IMG/VR virus record: IMGVR_UViG_3300002518_000001
Coordinates: 1-39,029 of that record
Strand: one strand, 5' to 3'
DNA length: 39,029 bases
Source of the DNA: a virus
In this document: positions 14,317 through 21,631 of the stretch, one piece after another
How the letters are laid out: the number at the start of each line of letters is the position of its first letter
Position numbering within the stretch: the first letter of the stretch is position 1
Notes under the pieces: generated by a model
The model's database searches: none
The model's input: only the letters and a program-made list of their open reading frames with translations
Told to the model about the DNA's origin: nothing
Made by a program: the position numbers and the translations under genes

Positions 14317-15459
14317 ATGTCTGATATTGGGAGTCTTCGGTTCGAAGATCACGAGATAGAAAGAGTTCGCCATGCTGCGAATGTGGTGGAGCTTGTGGGG
14401 TCTGTGGTTAAGTTGACTCGTGCGGGGTCTTCTTTCAAGGGTTGCTGTCCTTTCCACCAGGAGAAGACCCCATCGTTTTTTGTTGAACCCGAAAAGAAGG
14501 TGTATTACTGCTTTGGTTGCGGTGCGAGAGGAGATGCTATCACGTTCATGCAGGAGATGTTCTCCCTGTCTTTTGCGGATGCTATTCGCGAGCTTGCTCA
14601 CCGGCACAGCATCTCTTTGGGGGATGGTGCGTTTAGGGACTTTACTGCCAAGGTGATGCGGGCTCTTCACCCACCAGCTACGACGTGGGCAGTGCCAGGC
14701 CGAAGTGATTGCCGAGATGAGGGGGTTCGGGTTGAATCTATCGCCAAGGTTATGTCGCACCACAGGATTGACGCTCCCGCAGGGATGGCTCGTTTGGGTC
14801 ATCCGATGATTTGCGAGATCAACGATTACGTGGAGGGTCGCGGTTTTTCGGTGGAGGATTTGGCCACCAAGGGGTATGGCGGTTTTGTTTTTGGTCCGCA
14901 CGGCGGGAGGCTTTTTATCCCGTGTGTGATGGACGGTGACTTGGTTTTCTGGCAGACACGTTCGATTGTCGATCGCCAGGATATGTACGGAAGGGTTCCA
15001 CCAAAGTACCTGAGTGCGCCGGATGTGACGTCGGGGATATGTATCTATAATTTGGATGTGGCCAAGAAGTTTCCGCTTGTTCATGTGGTGGAGGGTGCGT
15101 TTGACGCGGAGACTGTAGGGGATGACGCCATATCGATGTTTGGGTGTCGAGTCACGGCGGCACAGGCTCGCGTATTGGCTTTGCGAGGGTTTCGAGAGTT
15201 AAACTTGTGCTTTGACCCCGATGCTTGGAAAAAAGAACACAAGGGCAGTATCGACCGGGAGCCTCCTGTGTTGGCGGCAGGTCGGGCTATTTTGGAAGAG
15301 GGTATGGCCTTGCGTGTTTCTATCTTGGAAGGGAGAGACCCCAACGAGATGGGGAGAGATGCAGTGCGAGAGGTATTGGGACGTTCTAAGTCTGTTGCAG
15401 ATGTGGTATTTTTAGAGAGTCTTGTTGCGCGTGTCGGGGGTATGTTGTCTTCGTCTTAG
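14317..15459 (+). CDS. DNA primase (DnaG-like)
   Basis: A 380-residue DnaG-type primase that makes RNA primers for the lagging strand. The N-terminal CHC2 zinc-binding domain is visible as CCPFHQEKTPSFFV with Cys-x2-His, then YYCFGCGARGDAITF with Cys-x2-Cys (residues about 43-80). The TOPRIM catalytic core is seen as VVEGAFDAE near 253-261 (conserved Glu) and LCFDPDAWKKEH near 300 (Asp-x-Asp). It is shorter than bacterial DnaG (about 580 residues) because the C-terminal helicase-binding domain is reduced or absent. Contact with the neighbouring helicase may therefore be made differently. It starts 15 nt after the helicase gene. Confidence 0.93.
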   Translation: MSDIGSLRFEDHEIERVRHAANVVELVGSVVKLTRAGSSFKGCCPFHQEKTPSFFVEPEKKVYYCFGCGARGDAITFMQEMFSLSFADAIRELAHRHSISLGDGAFRDFTAKVMRALHPPATTWAVPGRSDCRDEGVRVESIAKVMSHHRIDAPAGMARLGHPMICEINDYVEGRGFSVEDLATKGYGGFVFGPHGGRLFIPCVMDGDLVFWQTRSIVDRQDMYGRVPPKYLSAPDVTSGICIYNLDVAKKFPLVHVVEGAFDAETVGDDAISMFGCRVTAAQARVLALRGFRELNLCFDPDAWKKEHKGSIDREPPVLAAGRAILEEGMALRVSILEGRDPNEMGRDAVREVLGRSKSVADVVFLESLVARVGGMLSSS

Positions 15460-15478
15460 TTTTTCAAGGGAGAGTCGC

Positions 15479-15988
15479 ATGAGTAATTTGTCTGTTTGTC
15501 CGTTCTGTGGGGGCAGTGCAACCAGCTTGCCGGGTCGGGGGGGTGGACGGTCTCATGCTTTGCGAGATTTGTTGTCAGACATCGGACAGACGTGTTTTTG
15601 TAAAGTCCCTGGGGGGCAGTTGGAGCAGATGCTCCAAGAGCACGAAAAGAAATGGGAGGCGTTGGTTAAGCAGTACTTCCCGGATTGCATGTCGATGGAG
15701 GATGTGATGTCCGAGCTTCGAGGGATGGATCGTTCGGATGTGCTGTATGTGACGATGGTAAAGAGGTTTGATTATCTTCGGCTTATGAGGGACGCATTGA
15801 AGCGGAAGATAAAGGAGAGGGAGAAGATGGCTTCTGATCTCGATCGGGACAATGAGGGTGTTCGAACTGTCTTCCGCGATTTTTCGTCAGAGGAAGCCAA
15901 GCAGCAAACTATTTCGGTGCCGCGCAGGATGCCAAAGGTCGAGGGGGGGTCTCTCCGCGATTGGATGAGAGACGCCGAAGACAACTAG
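15479..15988 (+). CDS. Zinc-ribbon protein with helical C terminus
   Basis: A 169-residue protein starting at ATG 15479 (AAGGGAGAG upstream). It opens with CPFCGGSATSLPGR, like the first half of the small Lar/zinc-ribbon proteins; further Cys (CFC near residue 40) could complete a zinc site. Residues 60-140 are long charged helices (KRKIKEREKMASDLDRD). It is the last gene of the helicase-primase unit and is followed 2 nt later by a 15-bp palindrome. It may be a primosome or DNA-binding accessory, but no specific function can be assigned. Confidence 0.7.
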   Translation: MSNLSVCPFCGGSATSLPGRGGGRSHALRDLLSDIGQTCFCKVPGGQLEQMLQEHEKKWEALVKQYFPDCMSMEDVMSELRGMDRSDVLYVTMVKRFDYLRLMRDALKRKIKEREKMASDLDRDNEGVRTVFRDFSSEEAKQQTISVPRRMPKVEGGSLRDWMRDAEDN

Positions 15989-15990
15989 AA

Positions 15991-16005
15991 GTTCAGTGAC
16001 TGAAC
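15991..16005. promoter_or_regulatory. 15-bp palindrome, copy 5
   Basis: GTTCAGTGACTGAAC, exact consensus, 2 nt after the stop of the gene 15479-15988 and directly before the second copy of the 47-nt repeat element. Here a TTTTTT follows, so weak termination is also possible. Confidence 0.75.
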
Positions 16006-16052
16006 TTTTTTCAGATTTGCACCGCAAAATAGAACGGGAAGAAAGACATTAC
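16006..16052 (+). repeat. Dispersed repeat element, copy 2
   Basis: Begins with TTTTTTCAGATTT and ends with GAAAGACATTAC; 41 consecutive bases are identical to 6291-6331. It follows palindrome copy 5 immediately, as copy 1 follows palindrome copy 3. Confidence 0.85.
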
Positions 16053-16093
16053 AGGGCGAAGTGCGAGAAAATGGGATGAATCGAAAATTCCAT

Positions 16094-16122
16094 GTCGTGT
16101 TTCGTCACGATTTAGCTATATG
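16094..16122 (+). promoter_or_regulatory. Promoter-like element: CGTG-N6-CACG box plus TATATG
   Basis: GTCGTGTTTCGTCACGA (16094-16110), then 6 nt, then TATATG (16117-16122). The same two boxes with the same 6-nt gap occur at 22990-23018. The ATG of the next gene is at 16149. Confidence 0.55.
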
Positions 16123-16148
16123 TTTTTTAGAAGAAACAGGGTGCCAAG

Positions 16149-16754
16149 ATGCCAAGAACAAAGACGCCGCACCTCGAAAGTCACATTTACGGTGTTCAAA
16201 AGATGGGAGCCAGGGAAGGTATGGATATTGAACGCATGAGAGTTCTGGGGTATTCGGTTCATCCCGGTGCCATTATGCAGCTTCACAACAAAGGAAAGCC
16301 GTGGAGGATTTACTTGACTTGCACGACGGGTGGGTCAAATAAGTTTTGGGAGGCGTGGTGGGAGGGAGTCGGGTTTACGCCGAAGAGTCGGTATGGAGCC
16401 ATCGGAACGAATGGTCGGACTTCGGAAAGAGCGGCTCTTTGGTGTGCCCGAAAGGCTCAAGAGAAAGCAACGAGTGTACGGTCACAGTACGTGAGACCGG
16501 AAGGAAGCCTCTCTTCTAGGGGTGCTATCAAGTGGCTAGAAGACCATTTGGACCCGTTAGGTGCGATGAGGTTATCCACGCCGGGATCGACAACTCCGGA
16601 AGCCCCTCCAACGGAGACCGATACGACCGCTGAGACTAAGACCGCACCGCGACGAAAGACTCGGCGTAAAAAATCCCCTCGCCCCAAGGTGAAGTCAAAG
16701 CCTAAGAGCTTGTCTGAAATCGCCCAAGCGAGAAGAAAAAGCAGCGATTGGTAG
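16149..16754 (+). CDS. WGR-domain-like protein with basic linker and SDW tag
   Basis: A 201-residue protein. Residues about 53-115 resemble a WGR domain, a small beta-rich nucleic-acid-binding module known from PARP proteins: NKFWEAWW, then RYGAIGTNGRTSERAALWCA, then a Lys-rich helix (family pattern KFYxxxL ... WGRIGTxGQ ... A..A...K). The Trp of WGR is replaced by Tyr-Gly-Ala. Residues 140-190 are a Thr/Pro/Lys/Arg-rich linker. The protein ends IAQARRKSSDW, the shared tag. It has a strong-looking promoter (16094-16122) and is followed 1 nt later by another tagged gene. A DNA-binding role is likely but unproven. Confidence 0.75.
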   Translation: MPRTKTPHLESHIYGVQKMGAREGMDIERMRVLGYSVHPGAIMQLHNKGKPWRIYLTCTTGGSNKFWEAWWEGVGFTPKSRYGAIGTNGRTSERAALWCARKAQEKATSVRSQYVRPEGSLSSRGAIKWLEDHLDPLGAMRLSTPGSTTPEAPPTETDTTAETKTAPRRKTRRKKSPRPKVKSKPKSLSEIAQARRKSSDW

Positions 16755-16755
16755 A

Positions 16756-17286
16756 ATGTTTACAAAAAGCCCACAATGTCTGGACTCCTTTGAAGATGCA
16801 TTGGAGTCAATGCGGAATTATAGAGCGTGGCGGGTGCGTCTTGAGAAAGATGGTCTTGTTATTGAGTTTTGGGCGTACCCTTCGGCCTTTAATAATGTGT
16901 ATCTTCGGAAGTGCGAAGTGTTGGAACTCAGGGACTGTAGAGAGTGTACCTCTGTTACCCTGAATTATATGTTGGATCGCGTTCCGGGGTACTTGGATGC
17001 AGGGTTCCTCATCTGTAGATCTCCAGGAGTTTTGGAAGCTCCATCGAATGCGGACTTCTCGTGGTCGGAGTCGGTGATGATTCCGACAAAATACAGAGGG
17101 CATCCTCCTGTGGCCCCTTTTCCTTCGGCTATCAGGAGACCGAGAGTGCCATCGAGTAAAGCCTCTTATCGAAGTAAGAGGGCTCCTCGGAAAAAGAAGA
17201 AAGTGGATAATAGTAGCCAGATCACCATTGAAGAGCATGGATTGGCAAGTATCGCTGCCAAGCGGAAAAAGAATAGCGATTGGTAG
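16756..17286 (+). CDS. Unknown protein with basic linker and SDW tag
   Basis: A 176-residue protein whose ATG lies 1 nt after the preceding stop, so it is probably translated together with the WGR-like gene. Residues 1-105 look folded, with several Cys (RKCEVLELRDCRECTSV) that might bind metal. Residues 110-155 are a Pro/Arg/Lys-rich linker (RSKRAPRKKKK). The end is IAAKRKKNSDW, the shared tag. The layout (folded head, basic linker, tag) repeats that of the gene before it, though the folded parts show no clear similarity. The function is unknown. Confidence 0.7.
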   Translation: MFTKSPQCLDSFEDALESMRNYRAWRVRLEKDGLVIEFWAYPSAFNNVYLRKCEVLELRDCRECTSVTLNYMLDRVPGYLDAGFLICRSPGVLEAPSNADFSWSESVMIPTKYRGHPPVAPFPSAIRRPRVPSSKASYRSKRAPRKKKKVDNSSQITIEEHGLASIAAKRKKNSDW

Positions 17287-17313
17287 AAAAGCGAAAAAAG
17301 ATAGTCTGGATAG

Positions 17314-17342
17314 GACGCCTAGCAATTTATATATAAGGCGTC
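17314..17342 (+). promoter_or_regulatory. TATATATA promoter box inside inverted repeat
   Basis: GACGCCT (17314-17320) and AGGCGTC (17336-17342) flank TATATATA (17328-17335). The ATG of the CobS-like gene is at 17379. Because one arm lies upstream of the box and one about where transcription would begin, a DNA-level operator is more likely than an RNA hairpin. Confidence 0.5.
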
Positions 17343-17378
17343 ACTACAGACAACAACCAAACATCCAGGAGTCAAGAG

Positions 17379-18647
17379 ATGTCTGAATTCGAGAGTATCC
17401 CTGCCCCTTCCGAATTGATTGCCCCTGCTACTGCTGAAACGGTGGAGGCTCCCCCGGTCCTTCCGCCTGTTGTCACCGAGCCGATCTTGTCGGCGGAAGA
17501 GCGGGCCGAGTCTGCGGCTTCTCGTCGCGGTGGTGCTGGCCTCCAAAAATACGACACCGACGGAAATCCGGTCTGCCGTCTTTGCGGTCGCGGCGTCGAA
17601 GACATGGCGAAGCACGTCCAAGAAGCTCACGGTGTCAATATCACCGAATACGCCAAAGAGTATCCCGGTTGGCCTTTGGTCTCCAAGAAGGTCAAGGGGC
17701 TCGGCGACGGACTCTCGTACTTGGAACGAGAGAAGAAAAAATTCTCGGTGTTTGAAACGTTCGGTTTTCATTGGCCTGAAAAGCCCGACAAAACCGTCGA
17801 TGGATACGCCGAAAGAGGCCCCCTGTGCCCCACGGTCGATCCCTTCTACGTGTTCGATCCCGAAGTCACGATGGATGCCCTCATGGCTATGCACCTCGGC
17901 GACAAAGTCCTGACCGTTGGTCCCACCGGATCGGGCAAATCTTCCCTGTGGCAGCAAATCGCGGCTCGCCTTGGTATGAACTTTCTCCGCATCAACTTCG
18001 ATGCCGGTGTCACCCGACCCGATCTCGTCGGTCAGTTCGTGGTCAAGGGTCGAGAGATGGAGTTCGCCTACGGTGCCCTGCCTCGCGGTATGGCTCTGCC
18101 CGGCACGATCATCTGCTTCGACGAGTGGGATGCTGTCTCGGAAGAGTGTGCTTTCGTTCTCCAACGCCCCTTGGAGGAAGACTCCCAACTGATGATTCTG
18201 GAGATCGGAGATCAAGTGGTCTCCCTGCACCCGGACAATATCATCGTTGCCACGTCGAACACCACCGGACTCGGTGACGATTCGGGCCTCTACTCCTCCG
18301 GTACCCGCATCCAGAACTACGCCACTGTCAACCGCTTCTCTATGACGATCAAGTTGGACTACCTTGCGAAAGAGCAAGAGGAGCAGATCCTGCTCCGTCG
18401 GTTCGAAGACCTCTCCGAAATGGAAGCTCGTGCTCTGGTCAAGATCGTCAACGCGACCCGCTCCTCCTCCGAGAAAGGTGAGATCGCCGCTCCCCTGAGT
18501 ACTCGCGATCTCGTGAATTGGTGCCAGAAGTACATCTTGACGGGTGATGTCGAAAAGGCCGCGAAGCTCGCCTTTATCCACCGCTCGCCTCGCGAAGATC
18601 AAGATGTCCTGCGCGGCATCGTCCGTCGCGGATGGCGTGGAGAGTAA
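17379..18647 (+). CDS. CobS-like MoxR-family AAA+ ATPase with MucR-like zinc finger
   Basis: A 422-residue AAA+ ATPase. After a Pro/Ala-rich start, residues 66-100 form a Ros/MucR-like zinc finger (Cys66, Cys69, His79, His84, then EYAKEYPGWPLVS). The motor follows: Walker A GPTGSGKS (181-188), RPDLVGQF (214-220), Walker B CFDEWD (246-251), sensor 1 VATSNTTGLGDDSGLY. These match CobS, the ATPase of aerobic cobaltochelatase. Such ATPases work with a VWA partner, here the next gene. No CobN-like subunit is visible, so true cobalt chelation is doubtful; remodelling of a protein substrate is the safer reading. AGGAG lies upstream of the ATG. Codon use shifts to C-ending codons compared with neighbours, suggesting high expression. 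Confidence 0.88.
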   Translation: MSEFESIPAPSELIAPATAETVEAPPVLPPVVTEPILSAEERAESAASRRGGAGLQKYDTDGNPVCRLCGRGVEDMAKHVQEAHGVNITEYAKEYPGWPLVSKKVKGLGDGLSYLEREKKKFSVFETFGFHWPEKPDKTVDGYAERGPLCPTVDPFYVFDPEVTMDALMAMHLGDKVLTVGPTGSGKSSLWQQIAARLGMNFLRINFDAGVTRPDLVGQFVVKGREMEFAYGALPRGMALPGTIICFDEWDAVSEECAFVLQRPLEEDSQLMILEIGDQVVSLHPDNIIVATSNTTGLGDDSGLYSSGTRIQNYATVNRFSMTIKLDYLAKEQEEQILLRRFEDLSEMEARALVKIVNATRSSSEKGEIAAPLSTRDLVNWCQKYILTGDVEKAAKLAFIHRSPREDQDVLRGIVRRGWRGE

Positions 18648-18662
18648 TCTCCGTACTCCCTG

Positions 18663-18685
18663 CCCCCAAGTTTTCTTGGGGGTTT
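18663..18685 (+). terminator. Rho-independent terminator after CobS-like gene
   Basis: Stem CCCCCAAG/CTTGGGGG with loop TTTT, followed by TTT. It begins 16 nt after the stop of the CobS-like gene. The stem is strong and the T tract short. Confidence 0.7.
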
Positions 18686-18690
18686 CCCAT

Positions 18691-18755
18691 GTGCGGTTTC
18701 TTGGCTAGCTCTTGGCTCATGCGTAATGCATAGGAATTTAGTCACTAAACCGCAC
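18691..18755. repeat. Long-range inverted repeat around palindrome copy 6
   Basis: GTGCGGTTT (18691-18699) and AAACCGCAC (18747-18755). The right arm overlaps the end of a 15-bp palindrome. It lies between the terminator and the promoter box of the CobT-like gene. Confidence 0.5.
18736..18750. promoter_or_regulatory. 15-bp palindrome, copy 6 (variant)
   Basis: ATTTAGTCACTAAAC, a two-sided variant (C to T in both arms plus one end base). It is 37 nt upstream of the TATATATA box of the CobT-like gene. Confidence 0.6.
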
Positions 18756-18786
18756 ATTTTCTGTGTCTGCTTTGCTCTCTTGTTTG

Positions 18787-18796
18787 TATATATATA
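18787..18796 (+). promoter_or_regulatory. TATATATA-type promoter box
   Basis: TATATATATA preceded by TTTG and followed by GG, 47 nt before the ATG at 18844. No sigma-70 -35 hexamer is evident. Confidence 0.5.
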
Positions 18797-18843
18797 GGCA
18801 TGAGTCAGAACAGGTAAGCCAAGAGCAACGGAGAAAAGAGAAA

Positions 18844-20784
18844 ATGATGAGAAGACCAGGAAGAGCGGCACGAGACTCTTTAAATAGTTCCTTGGAAAGG
18901 ATTGCGCGAGTCATCAGCGACAGGTACGACATTAACGTTGTCTTTCATAAAGACGACTGCTACACGGACGGTAGGACTATCGTTCTTCCTTCTGTTCCCG
19001 CCTCGGCAGATGCCGACTTCCTGCAAGCCCTTGAAGGCAAGTTGGATCACGAAGCCGGACACATCATTTTCACCGATTGGGATGCCGTGAACCGCTCCGC
19101 TGAACACCCTCAATTGAAGTGGTGGACGAACGTTTTGGAAGATGCTCGTATCGAGGCGTGTATCTGCGAAGCGTGGCCGGGTTGTCGGGCGAACTTGGAG
19201 TTCACTCAACGGTGGCTCTTGGAAAAAGATCTCGATGAGTGGCACTCCTTTGATAAGGAGAACAAAGAGGCCAAACTCGCGATTCTGTACGCTAAGGGCT
19301 ATGGCAGTTGGTTTTTGGAGATCCCCGATGCCGAATCGATGTTCAAAGAAGCGTGGGAAGACATCCTCCCTGCTCTGGGTTTGGCGGCGAAGCAAGAGTC
19401 CGCTTTTCACTCCCTCGCCTTGGCCATTTGGGTCATGGATACGATCGATCCCGATTGGCGTGAGGCCGGTCGCGAAGGTCTCGCTCCGTTCGTGCGTTCG
19501 AGCGAGGAGTTGGACGAGCTTTTGCGTACCCTCGCAGGAGCCGAGCGAGAGTTGGCCCGTATCGGTCGTGGTGGCAAAGTCATCGAAGGCGAAGGTGGTT
19601 CCGGCAGCACCGATCGATTCTCCGAAGCTTCTCGTCGTGCCCGAATCGAGGAAGAGGCGGGAGAGAGATACGGACACGGTATTACCCGGTCTTTTCTGGA
19701 AAAGTACGACGGCACCGACAGAGAAGAGAGGAAGCGTCGATCTCTGGCTCGAACGGGGGGCATGGGGGGGCGCCCTGCGGAGCATGGTCCTCGCTCCACG
19801 GATGACTTCGGTTCCAAGGCTCTGTCCGGGGTAGCAGGAGACATTCGACATCGCATCGGTGTTCCCGGCTCCGAACACTATGTTCCGGCGACAACCGAAG
19901 ACGACGTGATCCAATTGCAGTGGGACGGAAACTTGCATTGGTTCCAAACGAACCTCCAGGAGGTTCGAAAGATGTCGGGTGCCATGTCTCGCAGACTCCG
20001 TATGGTCATGATGTCTAAGGCATACCCAAGCACGGAATACGAAAAGCACTCTGGACGTCTGAATGTCCGGTCTCTCCCTCGGTTCCTGATGACCGGCAAC
20101 CCTCGCTGTTTCAAGCAGCGGTCAAGAGGCGAGGAGTTGTGTGCGAGAGCAACGCTGTTGGTCGATGAGTCCGGTTCCATGCATGGCACTCGTATCCAAG
20201 AAGCTCGGCGTGCTGCGATTCTGTTTGGTGAGTTTTGTGAGCAGTTGGGTATCCCCTTCGAGATTTTGGGTTTCTCCACGACCTCGACAGGCCACGAGCA
20301 AAAGAGATACGATCGTGCTGCTCCCGAAGACAAGTCGTACTACACGCGGTGGGGGAATCACCTTCTGTTGGTGTACAAGCGATTCGATGAGCAGTGGCGT
20401 CGTGTGGGTCATCGCATTCAACACATGTCGGGTCGCGACCAGAACTACGATGGTGAGTCTGTGCAGATCGCAGCCCAACGCTTGCTCATGGCGGCACAGC
20501 CCGGTGAGCGAAAGCTCCTGTTTGTCTTCTCCGACGGCTCTCCCGTTCAAAGCATCTACGAACACGCGGATGCCCACCAAGAGTATCTTCGCACGGTCAC
20601 GGGGTATCTTCCGGAAGTCGGTATCGAGGCCATTGGTATTGGCATCTGCACCGAAGCTGTGAAACACTACTACCCGAATTGGGTTGTGATCAACGATCCC
20701 CGTCAATTGTCCGGTGCCCAAATGTCGAAGCTGCGAGAAGTCTTTTTGGAGTCCAAAAAGCCGAAGCGTCGGCGAGCAAGATAG
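18844..20784 (+). CDS. CobT-like VWA protein with intact HExxH metallopeptidase motif
   Basis: A 646-residue partner of the CobS-like ATPase; length and layout fit CobT. The C-terminal von Willebrand A domain has a complete MIDAS start, DESGS near residues 441-445, with further acidic and Thr positions downstream. The N-terminal part contains HEAGH (69-73) followed by NVLEDARIEA (96-105), matching a gluzincin-type zinc peptidase site (HExxH plus a downstream Glu). In classical CobT, as far as I recall, the same region lacks a full HExxH. The middle (about 230-330) is charged and flexible. The start is ATG 18844, with GGAG 9 nt upstream. Like the ATPase gene it uses C-ending codons. It is probably a protein-remodelling or proteolytic complex. 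Confidence 0.85.
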   Translation: MMRRPGRAARDSLNSSLERIARVISDRYDINVVFHKDDCYTDGRTIVLPSVPASADADFLQALEGKLDHEAGHIIFTDWDAVNRSAEHPQLKWWTNVLEDARIEACICEAWPGCRANLEFTQRWLLEKDLDEWHSFDKENKEAKLAILYAKGYGSWFLEIPDAESMFKEAWEDILPALGLAAKQESAFHSLALAIWVMDTIDPDWREAGREGLAPFVRSSEELDELLRTLAGAERELARIGRGGKVIEGEGGSGSTDRFSEASRRARIEEEAGERYGHGITRSFLEKYDGTDREERKRRSLARTGGMGGRPAEHGPRSTDDFGSKALSGVAGDIRHRIGVPGSEHYVPATTEDDVIQLQWDGNLHWFQTNLQEVRKMSGAMSRRLRMVMMSKAYPSTEYEKHSGRLNVRSLPRFLMTGNPRCFKQRSRGEELCARATLLVDESGSMHGTRIQEARRAAILFGEFCEQLGIPFEILGFSTTSTGHEQKRYDRAAPEDKSYYTRWGNHLLLVYKRFDEQWRRVGHRIQHMSGRDQNYDGESVQIAAQRLLMAAQPGERKLLFVFSDGSPVQSIYEHADAHQEYLRTVTGYLPEVGIEAIGIGICTEAVKHYYPNWVVINDPRQLSGAQMSKLREVFLESKKPKRRRAR

Positions 20785-20809
20785 ACGGCATTGTCGATAT
20801 ACAGGGGGT

Positions 20810-20847
20810 GCACCTCAAAATAGATTGACAAGAAAGACATTACAGAG
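20810..20847 (+). repeat. Dispersed repeat element, copy 3 (diverged)
   Basis: Aligns without gaps to the core of copies 1 and 2, sharing CAAAATAGA and AAGAAAGACATTACAG with a changed middle. Unlike the other two it is not preceded by a palindrome, and it is followed 11 nt later by a terminator hairpin. Confidence 0.65.
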
Positions 20848-20858
20848 TGAATGTATGC

Positions 20859-20886
20859 GGAGCCCGGAAGACCGGGCTCCGTTTTT
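20859..20886 (+). terminator. Rho-independent terminator
   Basis: Perfect 9-bp stem GGAGCCCGG/CCGGGCTCC, loop AAGA, then GTTTTTG. It ends the CobT-like transcript before the sigma-like gene. Confidence 0.85.
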
Positions 20887-20891
20887 GTGCA

Positions 20892-20912
20892 TCGTGACAA
20901 AATTGGTCACGA
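20892..20912. promoter_or_regulatory. Inverted repeat, likely operator of the sigma-like gene
   Basis: TCGTGAC and GTCACGA with a 7-nt AT-rich spacer, 37 nt upstream of ATG 20950. The TCGTG/CACGA ends also occur in the promoter boxes at 16094 and, nearly so, 22990. Confidence 0.5.
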
Positions 20913-20949
20913 AAGCCACACAGATCAAAACAAAACAGAGGTAACGGGC

Positions 20950-21612
20950 ATGAACAGAAATTGGCACTACAATGATTTCCTGAAAAATTACGAAGGCTTT
21001 CTGCACAACCAGGCGAAGATTCTCGCGACTTGCCCCGGTGTCGATCTCGATGATGCCGCACAAGATGTTAGGATGTTTGCGTGGGAGGCCGTGACACACG
21101 AACGTTTCAACAGTTGGTCTGAGTCTCCGTCGGCTTGGATCTTTCAGCGGGTCGTGTGGGGTGTGCAGCGAAAGATCTCTGTGTATCGTCGATCCTATCT
21201 GGAGGTGCCTGCGAGTGCTTCACTGCAAAATAGGTGGTGTGTTTCTGAGTTCGGGTCGTGGAGGGTGCGGTGGTTGGACAATTTGGGGGAGTCGGATGTT
21301 ACTTATTCGGATGTGTTCAGGGGTCGATTCTATGACATAGAGAATCAAGTGGAGGCTCGTATCGCGTTGGAGCGGATTGAGAGATTCGCTGAGACATCGC
21401 TTCCGGAAGGGCAGCGGAGACCTATTTTGGCAGTGTTGCAACGCACGGAGGAGGTCATTGAACACTCGCAGAAGTCGAAAGGGGGTCGTGCGGGTGTGGC
21501 GACTTACGAGGTTGCGTCGGGTCCAAACCTGTCCACTTTCTTGAACCACCCGTGGGCCGCAAAAATGATGGAGCGGGCACAGAACAAAATCATCGAAGAG
21601 TTCAGTGACTAA
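20950..21612 (+). CDS. Sigma-factor-like protein
   Basis: A 220-residue protein with the outline of a small sigma-70 family factor. Residues about 28-75 (VDLDDAAQDVRMFAWEAV, then SPSAWIFQRVVWGVQRKI) match region 2 of ECF-type factors, which binds core polymerase and the -10 box. A later helical part (ALERIERFAETSLPEGQRRP) could be region 4 but is not clearly so. AGAGG precedes the ATG; an earlier frame at 20851 lies inside the terminator. The stop TAA lies within a 15-bp palindrome. If real, it could direct host polymerase to the TATATATA/TATATG promoters seen here. An alternative is another helical DNA-binding protein. Confidence 0.6.
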   Translation: MNRNWHYNDFLKNYEGFLHNQAKILATCPGVDLDDAAQDVRMFAWEAVTHERFNSWSESPSAWIFQRVVWGVQRKISVYRRSYLEVPASASLQNRWCVSEFGSWRVRWLDNLGESDVTYSDVFRGRFYDIENQVEARIALERIERFAETSLPEGQRRPILAVLQRTEEVIEHSQKSKGGRAGVATYEVASGPNLSTFLNHPWAAKMMERAQNKIIEEFSD

Positions 21613-21614
21613 AC
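21600..21614. promoter_or_regulatory. 15-bp palindrome, copy 7 (stop codon inside)
   Basis: GTTCAGTGACTAAAC. The last codons of the sigma-like gene, Phe-Ser-Asp-stop, are written inside the palindrome. It is followed by TTTTTTT. Confidence 0.7.
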
Positions 21615-21631
21615 TTTTTTTGAGGTGAGTG

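Noticed and set aside
17319-18602. A 427-residue leftward frame opposite the CobS-like gene
   Set aside because: It mirrors the codon pattern of a well-supported AAA+ gene and has no ribosome binding site or motif.
18880-20049. A 389-residue leftward frame opposite the CobT-like gene
   Set aside because: Antisense by-product of a gene with HExxH and MIDAS motifs on the plus strand.
1448-21612. Shared FSD ending of the genes at 1448 and 20950
   Set aside because: Both end in Phe-Ser-Asp, but in the second these codons are dictated by the 15-bp palindrome. There is no basic stretch and no Trp, so this is not the SDW tag.
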